Source: Streptomyces canus
GTDB lineage: Bacteria; Actinomycetota; Actinomycetes; Streptomycetales; Streptomycetaceae
Direction of reading: 5' to 3'
Assembly: GCF_001514145.1 (NCBI RefSeq)
Contig: NZ_KQ948663.1
Location: forward strand, 382,482 to 446,481
Length of the DNA stretch: 64,000 nt
Below, one piece after another: positions 53,348 to 61,341 of this stretch. The notes under the pieces were generated by a model. The model was not told the origin of the DNA. It did not search any database and saw nothing but the letters and a program-made list of their open reading frames with translations. The position numbers and the translations under genes are program-made. Every line of letters starts with the position of its first letter. Position 1 is the first letter of the stretch.

Positions 53348-53390
53348 AACCGCGGGCGCGGTACGTGAATCACGTACCGCGCCCGCGGTT
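53348..53390. terminator. 43-bp perfect palindrome between fxsA and rbpA
   Basis: Two 21-base arms, mirrored exactly around a single A at 53369, begin AACCGCGGGCGCGG and end CCGCGCCCGCGGTT. It sits in the gap between convergent fxsA and rbpA (29 bases after fxsA), so a bidirectional terminator is the natural reading. Confidence 0.85.
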
Positions 53391-53413
53391 ACTTGTATGC
53401 GCTGTGTTCCCGC

Positions 53414-53788
53414 TCAGGCCGACTTGCGGCTGTCCCGGGGATGAACAGCGATGTTCATCGCGCCGGAACGCAAAACCGCCAGACGCTCCTCGAGGACCTC
53501 TTCGAGTTCCTCTCGGGTGCGTCGCTCCATCAGCATGTCCCAATGCGTACGCGCGGGCTTGGCCTTCTTCTCTTCAGGGCCGTCGCCGTCCACGAGGAGT
53601 GCCTGGGCCCCGCAGACCTTGCACTCCCACTCCGGCGGGATCTCCGCCTCGACCGAGAAGGGCATCTCGAAGCGATGTCCCTTCTCGCATGCGTACTCCA
53701 CGGCCTGGCGCGGGGCCAGGTCGATGCCGCGGTCCGTCTCGTAGCTGGTCACCACGAGGCGCGTGCCGCGAAGAGCTCGCTCACTCAT
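53414..53788 (-). CDS. rbpA: RNA polymerase-binding protein RbpA
   Basis: 124 aa. RbpA binds the primary sigma factor and stabilises open complexes. The central domain has YACEKGHRFEMPF and ECKVCGAQALLVDG (cysteine knuckles); the sigma-interacting C-terminal part is HWDMLMERRTREELEEVLEER. No SD-like alternative start. A sigma-R type promoter lies upstream at 53850-53876, as is known for rbpA. Confidence 0.97.
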   Translation of the reverse strand: MSERALRGTRLVVTSYETDRGIDLAPRQAVEYACEKGHRFEMPFSVEAEIPPEWECKVCGAQALLVDGDGPEEKKAKPARTHWDMLMERRTREELEEVLEERLAVLRSGAMNIAVHPRDSRKSA

Positions 53789-53849
53789 GAATCGTGCCTC
53801 CCGGGCTTGTCGCCCACAGGACAGGTGTCGCTGTCGTCGTCATCCGGTC

Positions 53850-53876
53850 AACGTCCGGTCGGCGGTAAAGATTCCC
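53850..53876 (-). promoter_or_regulatory. Sigma-R-type promoter of rbpA
   Basis: Minus strand: GGGAAT (53871-53876), 18-bp spacer, GTT (53850-53852), exactly the GGAAT-N18-GTT pattern of the thiol-stress sigma factor SigR. It lies about 60 bp upstream of the rbpA ATG. Confidence 0.85.
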
Positions 53877-53951
53877 GTTCCGGGTCCCGTCCCGGGCAAT
53901 GCATCGCCGTCGTAGCCGCCCCTTGTTGTACCCACCAGTGCCCGGTTTGTC

Positions 53952-53969
53952 ACATCTGCAAGCAGATGT
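53952..53969. promoter_or_regulatory. 18-bp palindrome upstream of rbpA
   Basis: ACATCTGC-AA-GCAGATGT, perfect 8-bp arms, about 165 bp upstream of rbpA and about 87 bp beyond the MFS stop. The centre is too short for a stable terminator hairpin, so an operator is likelier. Confidence 0.45.
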
Positions 53970-54055
53970 CACCCAGCGTTTCGGCATCTTTGACGCGCAG
54001 TAACGGTACGCCTGGCAGGCCAAACGCGTACACTACAGCGCTTTGGTGTTGAACG

Positions 54056-55411
54056 CTAAATCCTTTCGGGTACGGGATTGCCCGCGTCGCTGATCGCCCG
54101 CCGCACCGGAACCCGTGCGAGCAGGGCGAATCCGATGACGAAGAAGGCCACCAGCGAGATGATCGCGTCCCGATAACTTCCGGTTACCTGGTAGGTGATC
54201 CCGAACAGGAGGGGGCCCAGCCAGCTCATGCCGCGGTCGCTCATCTCGTACGCCGAGAAGTATTCGGCCTCCTTGCCGGGCGGGACGAGATGGGAGAACA
54301 GGGAGCGGGACAGGGCCTGGCTGCCGCCGAGGACGAGTCCGATGCCGGACGCCAGGACGAAGAACCACACAGGCGCGCCGGCGGGCAGGAAGTAACCCGC
54401 GCCCAGGACCACCGCCCAGGCGACCAGGGATCCGAGGATCGTGCGCTTGGCCCCGTACACCCGAGCGATCCGGCCGAGCGCGAGCGCCCCCGCCACCGCG
54501 AGCACCTGGACCAGGAGCACGGCCGCGATGAGCGTCGACTGCCCGAGACCCAGCTCTTCCGAGCCGTAGATCGACGCCTGGGAGATCACGGTCTGGATGC
54601 CGTCGTTGTAGACGAGGTACGCGAGCAGGAAGGCGAGGGTGAGCGGGTGGCGGCGCATGCCGCGGACGGTGGCCGCGAGCTGCCGGAAACCGGGTGCCGT
54701 CGCTTCCGTCGGTCCTTCTTCCAGGGAGTGGCGATCCCGCAGCCGGCGTAGCGGAATCAATGCGAAGGCGCCCCACCACAGTCCGGCCGATGCCAGGCAG
54801 ATGCGGACCGCGGCGCTCTCGGAGAGGCCGAAGGAGTCGTGGCCCGTGTAGAGAACGAGGTTCGCGACCAGGACCAGGGCGCCCGCCGCATAGCCGAAGG
54901 CCCAGCCCTTGGAGGAGACGGCGTCGCGTTCCTCGGGCGGGGCGATCTGCGGGAGGTAGGAGTTGTAGAGCATGGTGCCGACAGCCGCTGCGGCGTTCGC
55001 GACGACCAGCAGGACGCCGCCGAGGAGATACCGGTCGCCGCCGAGGAAGAACATGCCGGTCGTCGCGGCGGCCCCGGTGTAGGCGGCGGCCGCCAAAAGC
55101 GGCTTCTTACGGCCGCTGCGGTCGGCGGCGGCCCCCACCAGAGGCATCACCAGCACGGCCACGATCACCGACAGGGACACCGAGTAGGCGAAGAAGGAAC
55201 CGGCCCGCACCGGGACGCCCAGCGGATGGACGTAGCCGTCCGCGTCCGCCGCGTCCTTGGCGACCGACGTCAGATAGGGGCCGAGGAACACGGTGAGCAC
55301 GCTCGTCGAGTAGACGGAGCACGCCCAGTCGTAGAAGTACCAGCCGCGCTGCTCGCGCCGCCGGTCGGCGGCCTCGTCCGCCGAGCCCGCCCGCACGGTG
55401 TCGGTGCCCAC
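54056..55411 (-). CDS. MFS transporter, Atg22/UMF1-like
   Basis: 451 aa with about 12 helices. REQRGWYFYDWACSVYSTSV near the N-terminus and SYLPQIAPPEERDAVSSKGWAFGY mark the vacuolar effluxer/UMF1-like group. LFSHLVPPGKEAEYFSAYEMSDRG is the second family block. Substrate unknown; amino acids are exported by the yeast relative. Confidence 0.9.
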   Translation of the reverse strand: MGTDTVRAGSADEAADRRREQRGWYFYDWACSVYSTSVLTVFLGPYLTSVAKDAADADGYVHPLGVPVRAGSFFAYSVSLSVIVAVLVMPLVGAAADRSGRKKPLLAAAAYTGAAATTGMFFLGGDRYLLGGVLLVVANAAAAVGTMLYNSYLPQIAPPEERDAVSSKGWAFGYAAGALVLVANLVLYTGHDSFGLSESAAVRICLASAGLWWGAFALIPLRRLRDRHSLEEGPTEATAPGFRQLAATVRGMRRHPLTLAFLLAYLVYNDGIQTVISQASIYGSEELGLGQSTLIAAVLLVQVLAVAGALALGRIARVYGAKRTILGSLVAWAVVLGAGYFLPAGAPVWFFVLASGIGLVLGGSQALSRSLFSHLVPPGKEAEYFSAYEMSDRGMSWLGPLLFGITYQVTGSYRDAIISLVAFFVIGFALLARVPVRRAISDAGNPVPERI

Positions 55412-55465
55412 CCGTGCCCTCGCTTCCCCGTGAAGGTGCCGTGCGCGGCCCGGGGACGGGACGGG

Positions 55466-56233
55466 TCAGACCCAGACGCCCCGCTCCTCCATGACCTTGC
55501 GCAGTGTGTCGATGTGATCGGTCATGATGCCATCGACGCCCAGGTCCAGAAGCCGGTGCATGCGATCGGGTTCGTTGATGGTCCACACGTGCACCTGCAG
55601 CCCGCGCGCGTGGGCTGCGCGCACGAAGCGGTGGTCGACCACCTGGATGCCGGACTGGGCCTCGGGCACCTGGGCGGCGACGGCCGAGCGGCGCAGTGCC
55701 GCCGGGACGCCCCACGAGCGCAGCCGCAGGTTGAGCACACCCCGGGTGCCGTACGACGTCGCCAGGCGTGGGCCGGCCAGCCGCTGGGCGCGCATCACGC
55801 GCGCCTCGGAGAACGAGCCGACGCAGACGCGGTCCCAGGCGTCGGTGCGCTCGATGAGGTCCAGGAGCGGCTGGAGGGCGGGCCCGGCCTTGATGTCGAC
55901 GTTCCAGCGGGCCTCGGGGAAGGTCTCCAGGAGCTCCTCGAACAGCGGCACCGGTTCCTTGCCCGCCACACGCGCGTGCCGCACGTCCGCCCAGGGCAGG
56001 TCGGCTATCCGGCCCGCCCCGTCGGTCACCCGGTCCAGGGTCGCGTCGTGGAAGGCGACCAGCTTGCCGTCCACGGTGGCGTGGACGTCGGTCTCCAGAT
56101 ACCGGTAGCCCGCCTCGATCGCCCGCCGGAACTGGAACGCGGTGTTCTCCAGGCCGTCCGCCGCCCCGCCCCGGTGGGCGAAGGGGATGGGGCCGGGGTG
56201 GTCGAGGTAGGGGTGGCGTATCCGCGAGGTCAC
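55466..56233 (-). CDS. Glycerophosphodiester phosphodiesterase
   Basis: 255 aa GDPD TIM barrel. The catalytic HRG is in PFAHRGGAADGLENT (about 18-32); metal-site ETDVHATVDGKLVAFHD follows. The C-terminal WTINEPDRMHRLLDLGVDGIMTDH is typical. It releases glycerol-3-phosphate from lipid head groups. No signal peptide. GTG 56233 overlaps the yczE stop (GTGA), so the two are translationally coupled. Confidence 0.94.
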   Translation of the reverse strand: MTSRIRHPYLDHPGPIPFAHRGGAADGLENTAFQFRRAIEAGYRYLETDVHATVDGKLVAFHDATLDRVTDGAGRIADLPWADVRHARVAGKEPVPLFEELLETFPEARWNVDIKAGPALQPLLDLIERTDAWDRVCVGSFSEARVMRAQRLAGPRLATSYGTRGVLNLRLRSWGVPAALRRSAVAAQVPEAQSGIQVVDHRFVRAAHARGLQVHVWTINEPDRMHRLLDLGVDGIMTDHIDTLRKVMEERGVWV

Positions 56234-56919
56234 GGACGCAGTATCGCTCCCCGCGGTTGCCCGGTGGCAACGACCGTGCTGCCGTCGGATGCCGGGAGGA
56301 CGGCGAACACGCGCAGGAAGAGCTGGGCGAGAGGACCGATGGACACCGCGTAGAGGACGGTTCCGATGCCGATGGTGCCGCCGAGGACGAATCCCGTGAC
56401 CACGACGGTCACTTCGACGGCGGTCCGCATCAGCCGGATCGAGCGTCCCGTCCGCCGGTGCAGCCCGGTCATGAGGCCGTCCCTGGGGCCCGGACCGAAG
56501 TCGGCGGCGATGTAGAGGCCGGTGGCCACGCCGTTGAGGACGATGCCGGCCAGCAGGAGAGGGATCCGTACGGCGAGACCGTGCACCTCGGGGACCGTGG
56601 CGAGGGTGGCGTCCATGGCGATACCGACCACGAAGACGTTGGAGACCGTGCCGAGACCCGGCCGCTGACGCAACGGGATCCACAGGAGCAGTACCGCCGC
56701 GCCCACGATGATCGACACGACACCGATGGACAGGTCCGTCAGCCCGGCGAGGCCCTGGTGCAGCACGCCCCAGGGCTCGAGCCCCAGGCCCGCCTCGACG
56801 AGCAGCGCCGAGCTGGCCCCGTAGAGGGCGAGCCCGGCGTACAGCTGGATCAACCGTCGTCCGAGACGACTCTGCGTGGACAAGGCGGGTCCCCCAGTGG
56901 TGGTAGTGGCCTGATGCAT
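56230..56919 (-). CDS. yczE: YczE-family membrane protein
   Basis: 229 aa, about five or six membrane helices (LIQLYAGLALYGASSALLVEAGLG, SIGVVSIIVGAAVLLLW). The YczE/YitT-like family block GLGLEPWGVLHQGLAG is present. Divergent from the MocR regulator yczR, the partnership described in Bacillus and other genera. ATG 56919 begins the family sequence and overlaps the first direct repeat of a candidate YczR site. Function unknown. Confidence 0.85.
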   Translation of the reverse strand: MHQATTTTGGPALSTQSRLGRRLIQLYAGLALYGASSALLVEAGLGLEPWGVLHQGLAGLTDLSIGVVSIIVGAAVLLLWIPLRQRPGLGTVSNVFVVGIAMDATLATVPEVHGLAVRIPLLLAGIVLNGVATGLYIAADFGPGPRDGLMTGLHRRTGRSIRLMRTAVEVTVVVTGFVLGGTIGIGTVLYAVSIGPLAQLFLRVFAVLPASDGSTVVATGQPRGAILRP

Positions 56920-56944
56920 GACACCCTGTGGCTCGGGATGACAC
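56918..56944. promoter_or_regulatory. Direct repeats, candidate YczR (MocR) site
   Basis: ATGACAC occurs at 56918-56924 and 56938-56944, a 20-bp period (two helical turns). MocR/GabR-type regulators bind direct repeats, and the pair overlaps the yczE start, so binding could block it. Confidence 0.5.
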
Positions 56945-56983
56945 GCCATCCATGGCCAATTCGGGGAAGGTGGACTGATTTCA

Positions 56984-58483
56984 GTGGCGCAGTGGACCTC
57001 GGCGGTGGGTGCGGCGCAGCTCGCCCGGCTGCTCAACTCCCAGCAGGACCGTCCGGCGGGCCCCGGCACGCGCCGCCCGCCGGCCTACCGCGCGCTCGCC
57101 GACGGCATCCGCCTGCTGGTCCTGGAGGGCCGTGTTCCGGTGGCCGCCCGCCTGCCCGCGGAACGCGAACTGGCGCTCTCCCTGTCCGTCAGCCGTACGA
57201 CCGTGGCGGCGGCCTACGAGGCGCTGCGGGCCGAGGGTTTCCTGGAGTCCCGGCGCGGTGCGGGCAGCTGGACGGCGGTCCCGGCCGGCAATCCCCTCCC
57301 GGCGCGCGGCCTCGAACCCCTCCCGCCCGAGGCCCTCGGCTCGATGATCGACCTGGGCTGCGCGGCACTGCCCGCGCCGGAGCCGTGGCTGACGCGGGCG
57401 GTGCAGGGGGCCCTGGAGGAACTGCCGCCGTACGCCCACACGCACGGCGACTACCCGGCCGGACTTCCGGCCCTGCGGACGATGATCGCCGAGCGGTACA
57501 CCGCGCGCGGAATACCGACGATGCCCGAGCAGATCATGGTCACCACCGGGGCGATGGGCGCGATCGACGCGATCTGTCATCTGTTCGGGGGCCGGGGCGA
57601 GCGCATCGCGGTGGAGTCCCCGTCCTACGCGAACATCCTTCAGCTGATGCGGGAGGCGGGCGCCCGGCTCGTGCCCGTCGCGATGGCGGAGGGGCTGACC
57701 GGCTGGGACGTGGACCGCTGGCGGCAGGTGCTGCGGGACGCGGCGCCGCGGATCGCCTACGTCGTCGCCGACTTCCACAATCCGACCGGTGCGCTGGCCG
57801 ACGAGGACCAGCGGCGGCGGCTGGTGGAGGCGGCAAGGTCCGCGGGGACCGTGCTGGTGGCCGACGAGACGATGACCGAGCTGTGGCTGGACGAGGACGT
57901 CTCCATGCCGCGGCAGGTGTGCGCGTTCGACCCGGCCGGCTCGACCGTGGTCACGGTCGGCTCGGCCAGCAAGGCGTTCTGGGCGGGAATGCGCATCGGG
58001 TGGGTGCGGGCGGCGCCGGACGTGATCCGCAGCCTGGTCGCCGCGCGGGCCTATGCCGACCTGGGCACGCCCGTACTGGAGCAACTGGCCGTGAACTGGC
58101 TGTTCAGCACCGGCGGCTGGGAGCAGGCCGTGGAACTGCGGCGCGGACAGGCCCGGGAGAACCGGGACGCGCTGGTGGCGGCGATGCGCAAGGAACTGCC
58201 GACGTGGGAGTTCGAGGTGCCGCAGGGTGGCCTGACGCTGTGGGTTCGGGCCGGGGGGCTGTCCGGCTCGCGGCTGGCGGAAGTCGGCGAGCGGGTGGGC
58301 GTGCGCGTGCCGTCGGGACCGCGGTTCGGGGTCGACGGGGCCTTCGAGGGCTATGTGCGACTGCCGTTCACCGTCGGGGGAGCGGTGGCCGATGAGGCCG
58401 CGGCGCGGCTGGCCGCGGCGGCGCGGGTGGTGGAGAGCGGCGGGTCCGGGGGCGGCGAGGCGCCGCGTACGTTCGTTGCGTGA
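56984..58483 (+). CDS. yczR: MocR-family regulator (GntR HTH plus PLP aminotransferase fold)
   Basis: 499 aa. The GntR winged helix is at about 34-100 (LPAERELALSLSVSRTTVAAAYEAL); the type-I aminotransferase fold follows with HNPTGAL (265-271), ADET (293-296) and the PLP lysine K330 in GSASKAFWAGMRIGW. MocR proteins use PLP as effector or cofactor to control a nearby gene. Adjacent yczE is the expected target. GTG 56984; the DNA-binding and PLP motifs are both complete. Confidence 0.93.
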   Translation: MAQWTSAVGAAQLARLLNSQQDRPAGPGTRRPPAYRALADGIRLLVLEGRVPVAARLPAERELALSLSVSRTTVAAAYEALRAEGFLESRRGAGSWTAVPAGNPLPARGLEPLPPEALGSMIDLGCAALPAPEPWLTRAVQGALEELPPYAHTHGDYPAGLPALRTMIAERYTARGIPTMPEQIMVTTGAMGAIDAICHLFGGRGERIAVESPSYANILQLMREAGARLVPVAMAEGLTGWDVDRWRQVLRDAAPRIAYVVADFHNPTGALADEDQRRRLVEAARSAGTVLVADETMTELWLDEDVSMPRQVCAFDPAGSTVVTVGSASKAFWAGMRIGWVRAAPDVIRSLVAARAYADLGTPVLEQLAVNWLFSTGGWEQAVELRRGQARENRDALVAAMRKELPTWEFEVPQGGLTLWVRAGGLSGSRLAEVGERVGVRVPSGPRFGVDGAFEGYVRLPFTVGGAVADEAAARLAAAARVVESGGSGGGEAPRTFVA

Positions 58484-58494
58484 ACGGAGCGGGC

Positions 58495-58535
58495 GGGAAG
58501 GGGCGCGGGGAACTGCGCGATCAGCCCCCACGCAC
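58495..58535 (+). repeat. Dispersed Streptomyces repeat element, copy B
   Basis: Core GGCGCGGGGAACTGCGCGAT (58502-58521), followed by CAGCCCCC, between the stops of yczR and the FtsK-like gene. Copy A is at 4029-4048. The ends (GGGGCG...CAGCCCC) can pair as a hairpin, so it may double as a terminator. Confidence 0.8.
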
Positions 58536-58562
58536 CCGCAGCCGCCCGAGAACCGCTGAGGG

Positions 58563-60197
58563 TCACGGTGCTTCCGCGGGCACCGCTTCCGGCTCCGCCT
58601 TCGAGAGGACCGGCACTGCCTCCGATGGGGCCGCTTCCGGCTCGGCTTCTGGCTTGGCCTCGGAGGGGGCCGTCTCCGCGTCGGCCGGAGTCGTCCGCGC
58701 CGGCAACAGCGCCAGCACCGCCTGCCGGTCCGCCTCGCTCGTCGCGTCGTCGTACGGGTCCGGAGTCGCCGGCACCTGGAGACGATGGACCGGCCCCGTC
58801 CCCAGGCGGGCGTACCCACGGCCGGGCGGGACCTGCGCGGCCGGGGTCGTGTGCGGGGGCGCCCCCAGGAACGCCTCCAGCTGGTCCGGTGTCGCCGGGC
58901 CCAGCACGACACGCGCGCGCGTGTGCTGCCGTACCGGATCGCTCAGCGCCTCCGCGCTGTCGAACTGATCGGCCACCACCACCGTGACATTCGCCGCACG
59001 GCCGTGCCGAAGGGGGACCTGGAGGAAGGACTGCGGATCCTTGCGGCCGTCCGCGGCGGCCAGATGGGTGAAGGCGCTCGGGCGGTCGAGGAGGATCCAC
59101 AGCGGGCGCTTGATGTCGTCCGGCGAGGGCCGGCCGGCCTGACGGGCCCGGTTGGTCGCGATGAGACGGCGCTCCGTCTCGGTCGCCGCCCACTCCAGGC
59201 TCGCCTGTGCTCCCGCCAGTCCGCCCTCGACCGCGAGGACCCCGTCCCGCCCGGTCAGGCACGCGTACTCGGCGGTGCTGCCGCCCTCGACGATGACGAC
59301 ATCGCCGTACTGAAGGGCCTGGAGCGCGATCGAGCGCAGCAGGGTCGAGGTGCCGCTGCCCGGCTGGCCCATGACCAGCAGGTGCGGCTCGGTGGAGCGG
59401 ATGCCGGTGCGCCAGACGACCGGCGGGACGTCGCGCTGTCCGTCGCCGAAGCCGAGCGGCAGGGTGCGCTGGACCTGGGTGGGGTCGGTGAAGCCGAGGA
59501 CCGTCTCGCCCGGGGCGGTGACGAAACGCTGGGCGGCGATGTCGGTGGGCAGCGGGGCGAGGACGGTCACCGTGAGCTGGTTGCCCTCCTCGTCCCAGGT
59601 GAAGTGGTACTCGCGGCCGCGGCCCGACTTGGCGTGCAGCAACTGCTCGACGCGGGCGCGGGCCTCGGCGTCGCCGTCGGTGAAGTACGCCGGGTAGCAG
59701 ATCAGCAGGTGGGTGATGCGACCGGTGCCGTCGAAGTCGTACGCGGGGAAGGCCTTCTCCCACTCGCCGCCGTGCGCGTACAGCGGGGCCGGGTCCTCTG
59801 CCGCCGAGAAGTACGGGACGAGCGCTTCGTACAGCGACTGGAGGCGCTGTGTCTGCGACTCGTCGGGTCCTTCCGGCTCCGACGGCTTGCGGTCCCGGCC
59901 CTGCCAGGCCGCCGCCGCCATCAGGCTGATGACGGCGAGCAGCGGACCGTACGGAACGAGCGCCACGACCAGGACCACCGAGGCCACCAGGAAAAGCAGC
60001 GGCCCGCGCCTGTCCTTGGGTGCCTCGGCCCACTTGCGCCGCCCGGCCGAGGCCAGCCGGCGCAGACCGCGTGTCATCGTGATCAGCGGGTGGAGGACGT
60101 CGGTGGCGCTGTCGGCCGCCGTCCGGGCCAGCTCCCGGCTCCGGGCGATCTGCGCGCTGCCTGTGCTCAGGATGCGGGGGAGGGGGCGGCGGGCCAC
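58563..60197 (-). CDS. FtsK/HerA-like membrane protein with degenerate ATPase motifs
   Basis: 544 aa. Two membrane helices at about 66-96, a beta-rich domain (about 140-260), then a RecA-like region. Walker A reads GQPGSGTST (277-285), with Thr where the catalytic Lys should be, and Walker B reads WILLDRPS (368-375), with Arg for the catalytic Glu. A Glu/Pro/Ala repeat tail (about 500-544) follows. GTG 60197 has AGGAG upstream. It is probably not an active ATPase. It follows a small membrane gene on the same strand. Confidence 0.75.
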   Translation of the reverse strand: MARRPLPRILSTGSAQIARSRELARTAADSATDVLHPLITMTRGLRRLASAGRRKWAEAPKDRRGPLLFLVASVVLVVALVPYGPLLAVISLMAAAAWQGRDRKPSEPEGPDESQTQRLQSLYEALVPYFSAAEDPAPLYAHGGEWEKAFPAYDFDGTGRITHLLICYPAYFTDGDAEARARVEQLLHAKSGRGREYHFTWDEEGNQLTVTVLAPLPTDIAAQRFVTAPGETVLGFTDPTQVQRTLPLGFGDGQRDVPPVVWRTGIRSTEPHLLVMGQPGSGTSTLLRSIALQALQYGDVVIVEGGSTAEYACLTGRDGVLAVEGGLAGAQASLEWAATETERRLIATNRARQAGRPSPDDIKRPLWILLDRPSAFTHLAAADGRKDPQSFLQVPLRHGRAANVTVVVADQFDSAEALSDPVRQHTRARVVLGPATPDQLEAFLGAPPHTTPAAQVPPGRGYARLGTGPVHRLQVPATPDPYDDATSEADRQAVLALLPARTTPADAETAPSEAKPEAEPEAAPSEAVPVLSKAEPEAVPAEAP

Positions 60198-60237
60198 TGC
60201 GGTCTCCTGGAGGTGCGTACGGACGGGAGGGGCGGCG

Positions 60238-60432
60238 TCAGAACTTGATGCCGCCGAGGAGGCTCGCCAGGCTCTCGCCGCCGGCCTTGATGCTCGGGGC
60301 GATGGCGGTGCTGGCCAGATAGAAGCCGAACAGCGCCGAGATCAGCGCGTGCGAGGCCTTCAGCCCGTCCTTGCGGAAGAAGATGAAGACGACGATGCCG
60401 AGCAGTACGACACCCGAGATGGAGAGGATCAT
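60238..60432 (-). CDS. 64-residue membrane protein next to the FtsK-like gene
   Basis: One N-terminal helix (SISGVVLLGIVVFIFF) and a second hydrophobic segment (HALISALFGFYLASTAIAP). ATG 60432 is preferred because CAGGAG lies seven bases upstream; ATG 60465, with GGAAG, would add 11 residues. It is 40 bp upstream of the FtsK-like gene, so the two are likely co-transcribed. Unknown function. Confidence 0.75.
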   Translation of the reverse strand: MILSISGVVLLGIVVFIFFRKDGLKASHALISALFGFYLASTAIAPSIKAGGESLASLLGGIKF

Positions 60433-60647
60433 TTGGTGCTCCTGGTTCGTGGGGACAGTCACCATGAGTACTTCCAGGATCACAGCATGTATCCATACGA
60501 CAAAAGGTGCAAATGGTTGAATTTTCCGTGATTTCACTTGGTTGGCTGAGTCGTAGTGTCCTTACGTCCGGCACTTCGGGTCATGTGCCGCGCGAGCCAG
60601 TACCCTTGCGATTCACCTGAACGGTTGTATGAGAGGCGGATCGGCCG

Positions 60648-61040
60648 ATGACTGAAGCCCCCGACCCCGAGGTCGTGGAGCTGGCGACCAAGATCTTCGA
60701 TCTGGCCCGGCAGGGACAGACCGAAGCGCTTGTGGCGTACGTCGACGCGGGTGTTCCCGCAGGCCTCACCAACGACCGCGGGGACTCACTCGTGATGCTC
60801 GCCGCCTACCACGGTCACGCGGACGCGGTGCGTGCGCTCGTCGAGCGTGGGGCGGCGGCCGGCGGCGTCAACGACCGCGGGCAGACACCTCTTGCCGGGG
60901 CTGTCTTCAAGGGCTCCACGGACGTCATCAAGGCCCTGTTGGAGGGCGGCGCCGATCCGGCCGAGGGCACCCCCTCGGCCCTGGACACGGCCCGGATGTT
61001 CGGCAGGGCGGAACTGCTCGAACTGTTTGGCGCACACTGA
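60648..61040 (+). CDS. Ankyrin-repeat protein
   Basis: 130 aa with three ankyrin repeats (about 20-120): TNDRGDSLVMLAAYHGHADAVRALVERGA, NDRGQTPLAGAVFKGSTDVIKALLEGGADP, in short pieces. No signal peptide. Protein-protein contact is likely; partner unknown. ATG 60648 follows GAGAGG. Confidence 0.9.
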   Translation: MTEAPDPEVVELATKIFDLARQGQTEALVAYVDAGVPAGLTNDRGDSLVMLAAYHGHADAVRALVERGAAAGGVNDRGQTPLAGAVFKGSTDVIKALLEGGADPAEGTPSALDTARMFGRAELLELFGAH

Positions 61041-61341
61041 TCCGTATGTTCTGACCAGCGAAAACACTAATAACGGGGGAGGCGGTACAGGGCCGCCGAA
61101 ATTTCGGTCGCGGCAGATGGAAGTGCCGAGTCATCATGACGTCGTGGTTCACGGACGTGATGGCAGGGCAGGTGATGCCGCACCGCGCGGACCGTGATGC
61201 GGGTCCGCATGGGCCACCGACGAGAGGCAGAGGAAGATGGCTTACAGCAAGCAGGAAACGGCGGGCGCCCCGACGTGTTGTCACGCGGCCAGGTAATGCA
61301 CGTCCCCGGTTGCGTCGACGCTTGATGTGAGGCTGTTTCCC
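61041..61341. other. Leader region before the HEAT-repeat gene
   Basis: 301 bp with no full gene. It contains a short A/T-richer segment (CACTAATAACGGGGGAGG), a hairpin-forming CGAAATTTCGGTCG, and one 19-codon open frame at 61237-61296. Nothing else is recognised. Confidence 0.5.
61237..61296 (+). CDS. Possible 19-residue Cys-Cys leader peptide
   Basis: ATG 61237 is preceded by GAGGCAGAGGAAG, a strong SD. It encodes MAYSKQETAGAPTCCHAAR and stops with TAA at 61294. A Cys-Cys near the end of a very short ORF is the hallmark of cysteine-responsive leader peptides, but the downstream HEAT gene has no evident link to cysteine. Coding status is uncertain. Confidence 0.4.
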   Translation: MAYSKQETAGAPTCCHAAR

